36,728 bases of DNA, taken from assembly GCA_021773365.1 (NCBI GenBank), contig JAJFKF010000047.1, positions 1-36,728 on the forward strand, given 5' to 3'. The stretch comes from Gammaproteobacteria bacterium (GTDB lineage: Bacteria; Pseudomonadota; Gammaproteobacteria; Steroidobacterales; Steroidobacteraceae). This document shows, piece after piece, positions 34,527 through 36,728 of this stretch. The notes beneath the pieces are model-generated. The model saw only the letters and a program-made list of their open reading frames with translations. It was not told where the DNA came from and did no database searches. Position 1 is the stretch's first letter. Every line of letters begins with the position of its first letter. Made by a program: the position numbers and the translations under genes.

Positions 34527-35275
34527 TGCTGCTCATTCCCGCCATCGACCTGCACGCCGGTCAATGTGTGCGTCTGTACCAGGGCAACTATGACGCTGAA
34601 ACTCGCTACGCCGTGACACCGCAGCAGTTGCTGACCGACTATCGTCAGCTCGGCGCCAGCTGGGTTCACCTCGTCGACCTCGACGGAGCGCGGGATGGCT
34701 TGCGGGCGAATCGTGAGGCCAGCTCCCGTCTCGCTGCACTGGCGGCGCAGCAGGACATCAAACTGCAAACCGGCGGTGGCGTGCGCGAGGAGGCCACGGT
34801 GGAAACCCTGCTCGCTGCCGGCTTCGCACGGGTGGTGGTGGGCAGTATGGCTGTTTCCCGGCCGGCGGAGGTCACACGATGGCTGCGGCATTTCGGTCCG
34901 CAAACCATCGTACTGGCTTTTGATGTTCGCCTGGACGAGGCCGGCACACCGCGATGCGCGGTGCACGGCTGGCGTGAGCAGTCCGCATTGATCCTCTGGG
35001 AGGCCATGGAGACCTACGCCGATGCGGGCCTCAGACATGTGCTATGCACCGATGTGGCACGCGACGGTGCGCTGTCGGGACCGAACCTCCAGCTGTACGA
35101 GCAGGCGGTGCAGCGATTCCCCGAGATTGAATGGCAAGCTTCCGGCGGAGTCCGCGACGCCGCCGATCTGAAAGCGCTGGCCGCCACCGGCGTCGCAGCC
35201 GCCATCAGCGGCCGCGCGCTGCTGGAGAACCGTTTCACCCCACCGGAGCTGCAGCCATTCTTGCTAAACGCATAA
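34526..35275 (+). CDS. hisA: Phosphoribosylformimino-AICAR phosphate isomerase
   Basis: The 249-residue half-barrel-repeat TIM enzyme isomerises ProFAR to PRFAR. The general base is D8 ([18 protein letters not shown]), and the second Asp lies in [36 protein letters not shown] and [14 protein letters not shown] form the phosphate-binding loops. Its ATG shares one base with the hisH stop (TGATG). Its 3' end overlaps the start of hisF by 19 nt. Confidence 0.95.
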   Translation: MLLIPAIDLHAGQCVRLYQGNYDAETRYAVTPQQLLTDYRQLGASWVHLVDLDGARDGLRANREASSRLAALAAQQDIKLQTGGGVREEATVETLLAAGFARVVVGSMAVSRPAEVTRWLRHFGPQTIVLAFDVRLDEAGTPRCAVHGWREQSALILWEAMETYADAGLRHVLCTDVARDGALSGPNLQLYEQAVQRFPEIEWQASGGVRDAADLKALAATGVAAAISGRALLENRFTPPELQPFLLNA

Positions 35276-36024
35276 TTCCCTGCCTGGATGTCCGTGACGG
35301 ACGCGTCGTCAAGGGGGTACGCTTCCGCGATCACCGTGATGTCGGCGACATTCTGGAACTCGCAGCACACTACCGTGAGGCCGGCGCCGACGAACTGGTC
35401 TTCTATGACATCACAGCCAGCCCGGAAGGCCGCTCAGTGGATCGCAGCTGGATCAACCGCATTGCCCGTTTACTCGACATCCCCTTCTGCGTAGCCGGTG
35501 GCATCCGTTCCGTAGCCGATGCCGAGGCGGTACTCAACGCCGGCGCGGAGAAAATCTCGGTGAACTCACCCGCGCTGGCCAACCCCGAACTCATCGACCA
35601 GCTCAGCGAGCGCTTCGGCGCCCAGTGCGTGGTCGCCGGCATCGACACGCTCACCACACCCGCTGGCTATCGCGTGCAACAATACACCGGCGACCCGAAC
35701 CGCAGTCGCGACACCACGCGTAACACCCTGGACTGGGTGCGCGAGGTACAGCGGCGCGGCGCCGGCGAGATCGTCCTGAACTGCATGGCCAACGACGGGG
35801 TGCGCAGCGGCTACGACATCGCACAGCTGCAGGCGGTGCGCGCCATCTGCACGGTCCCGCTCATCGCCTCCGGCGGCGCCGGCACCATGGAACACTTCGC
35901 CGAGGTCTTCAGCATGGCCCATGTCGACGGCGCCCTGGCGGCCAGTGTGTTTCATGGCAATGCCATTGAGATAGCCGATCTTAAACAGCATCTTCGCCAC
36001 CGCCAGATCGAAGTTCGCACCTGA
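35257..36024 (+). CDS. hisF: Imidazole glycerol phosphate synthase, cyclase subunit, apparent ATT start
   Basis: HisF closes the imidazole ring using ammonia from HisH. Starting at ATT 35257 gives 255 residues beginning (M)[20 protein letters not shown], exactly the family N-terminus with the catalytic D11 in place. GGAG at 35245-35248 sits 8 nt before the ATT. No ATG, GTG or TTG is in frame near this point; the first ATG upstream (35131) would add 42 unrelated residues read from inside hisA. Other motifs are [51 protein letters not shown] and [13 protein letters not shown]. The start call is inference from conservation and spacing. Confidence 0.93.
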   Translation: MLAKRIIPCLDVRDGRVVKGVRFRDHRDVGDILELAAHYREAGADELVFYDITASPEGRSVDRSWINRIARLLDIPFCVAGGIRSVADAEAVLNAGAEKISVNSPALANPELIDQLSERFGAQCVVAGIDTLTTPAGYRVQQYTGDPNRSRDTTRNTLDWVREVQRRGAGEIVLNCMANDGVRSGYDIAQLQAVRAICTVPLIASGGAGTMEHFAEVFSMAHVDGALAASVFHGNAIEIADLKQHLRHRQIEVRT

Positions 36025-36100
36025 ACTCAACTGCAGCTGGCGCGGCGGAGAAAATATCCATTATTTTCCCTGCCCGCCGGCCCCGACCCATGAGTGCATC

Positions 36101-36728
36101 ATGCAACTGACAGACATTGACAAACTAGACTGGAACAAAACCGATGGCCTCCTCCCCGCCATCGTTCAGCACGCTCAAACCGGCGCCGTACTTATGCTGG
36201 CCTACATGAATCGAGAGGCATTGGAGCGCACGATGGAAAGTGGCCGCGCCGAGTTCTACAGCCGCAGCCGCAAGTGTCTGTGGCAGAAAGGAGAGACTTC
36301 GGGAAACTACCTTCAGGTCGAGAGCATCACGCCCGACTGTGACAACGATACTTTGCTGATACTGGCCATCCCGGCCGGACCCACTTGCCACCGCGGCACC
36401 CCCACCTGCTTCGCGGCCAGACCGGCGATTGCGGCGGAAGACACTGCTTTCCTCACCGAACTGCAGACCATAATCGGACACCGGATCGCGGAAAATCCGC
36501 AGAACAGCTACACTGCGCGGCTGTTTGCCGCCGGGCCGGAGCGCATCGCACAGAAGATCGGTGAAGAAGGCGTAGAAGTGGCACTGGCAGCAGTGGGCGC
36601 TGATGATTCGCGTATCGTTGGCGAAAGTGCGGACCTTGTGTATCACCTGCTATTGCTGCTGAAAAGCCGCAATCTGTCGCTGGAGCAAGTGACGCAAGAG
36701 TTGCGCGCGCGTCATGACAGTCGAACGC
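36101..36728 (+). CDS. hisIE: Bifunctional phosphoribosyl-AMP cyclohydrolase / phosphoribosyl-ATP pyrophosphatase, 3' end outside window
   Basis: The frame is open from ATG 36101 to the window edge (209 residues seen, close to the full usual length). Residues 1-110 are HisI, with AYMNREALERTMESG, WQKGETSGNYLQV, the Mg cluster D79, D81, D83 (PDCDNDTLL) and Zn cysteines C80, C96 and C103. Residues from about 115 are HisE, with SYTARLFAAGPERIAQKIGE and ESADLVYHLLLLL. It carries out steps two and three of histidine synthesis. It lies 76 nt after hisF, the loosest joint of the his run; the gap holds a weak A/T hairpin (36050-36056 with 36062-36068). Confidence 0.95.
   Translation, partial: MQLTDIDKLDWNKTDGLLPAIVQHAQTGAVLMLAYMNREALERTMESGRAEFYSRSRKCLWQKGETSGNYLQVESITPDCDNDTLLILAIPAGPTCHRGTPTCFAARPAIAAEDTAFLTELQTIIGHRIAENPQNSYTARLFAAGPERIAQKIGEEGVEVALAAVGADDSRIVGESADLVYHLLLLLKSRNLSLEQVTQELRARHDSRT

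Noticed and set aside
35131-35256. ATG 35131 as the hisF start
   Set aside because: It adds 42 Arg/Ser-rich residues encoded inside hisA in another frame, not part of HisF.
36048-36070. Hairpin before hisIE as a terminator ending the his operon early
   Set aside because: Seven A/T-rich pairs with no GC stem base and no T-run after it; hisIE is expected in the same transcript.

Overview
The window is a GC-rich chromosomal segment from a gammaproteobacterium, most likely on the Xanthomonadales side of the class. The reasons are the bifunctional ThrA, the E. coli-like hisGDCBHAFI gene order, a TrpR-superfamily gene heading the his operon, a TonB/ExbB/ExbD/ExbD cluster, a MetX-type acyltransferase paired with MetB, and the thr, ilv/leu, met and his genes lying together. 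This placement is inference from gene content; no rRNA or other phylogenetic marker is present.

Layout. 1-3195: a truncated HlyD/RND-type membrane fusion protein (-), TatD (+), a 70-bp hairpin with two exact DnaA boxes, and an M20 metallopeptidase (+). 3196-9121 (-): imm26-like gene, thrA, thrB, thrC and a NERD-domain membrane protein, tightly packed. 9131-10595: a complete IS1182-like insertion sequence flanked by CTAG. 10692-15791 (-): tonB, exbB, exbD, exbD and two tandem paralogous periplasmic TPR genes. 16106-19233 (-): an M17 aminopeptidase translationally coupled to ilvD. 19311-26152 (+): a branched-chain amino-acid leader peptide and attenuator, then ilvC, leuA, ilvE, leuC, leuD, leuB. 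26153-26733: non-coding, carrying two diverged copies of one repeat in inverted orientation. 26734-29083 (-): a SAM-I riboswitch, metX and metB. 29147-36728 (+): a promoter overlapped by a trp-operator-like palindrome, a TrpR-superfamily repressor gene, then hisG, D, C, B, H, A, F and hisIE (cut by the window end).

How it works together. The locus makes Thr (aspartate to homoserine to Thr), Val/Leu/Ile (the dehydratase, reductoisomerase, transaminase and Leu branch; acetolactate synthase is not here), the first two committed steps of Met from homoserine, and all of His. ThrA makes homoserine, which ThrB and MetX compete for. At least three kinds of control are visible: ribosome-stalling attenuation before ilvC, a SAM riboswitch before metX, and a protein repressor/operator before the his operon.

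Most of the window is ordinary amino-acid biosynthesis. The most interesting items are the DnaA-box hairpin, the inverted repeat pair at 26213-26690, the SAM-I aptamer whose P1 helix abuts the metX ribosome binding site, the trp-operator-like site before the his regulator, and hisF, which appears to start at an ATT codon behind a strong Shine-Dalgarno sequence. I found no CRISPR array, tRNA or rRNA.
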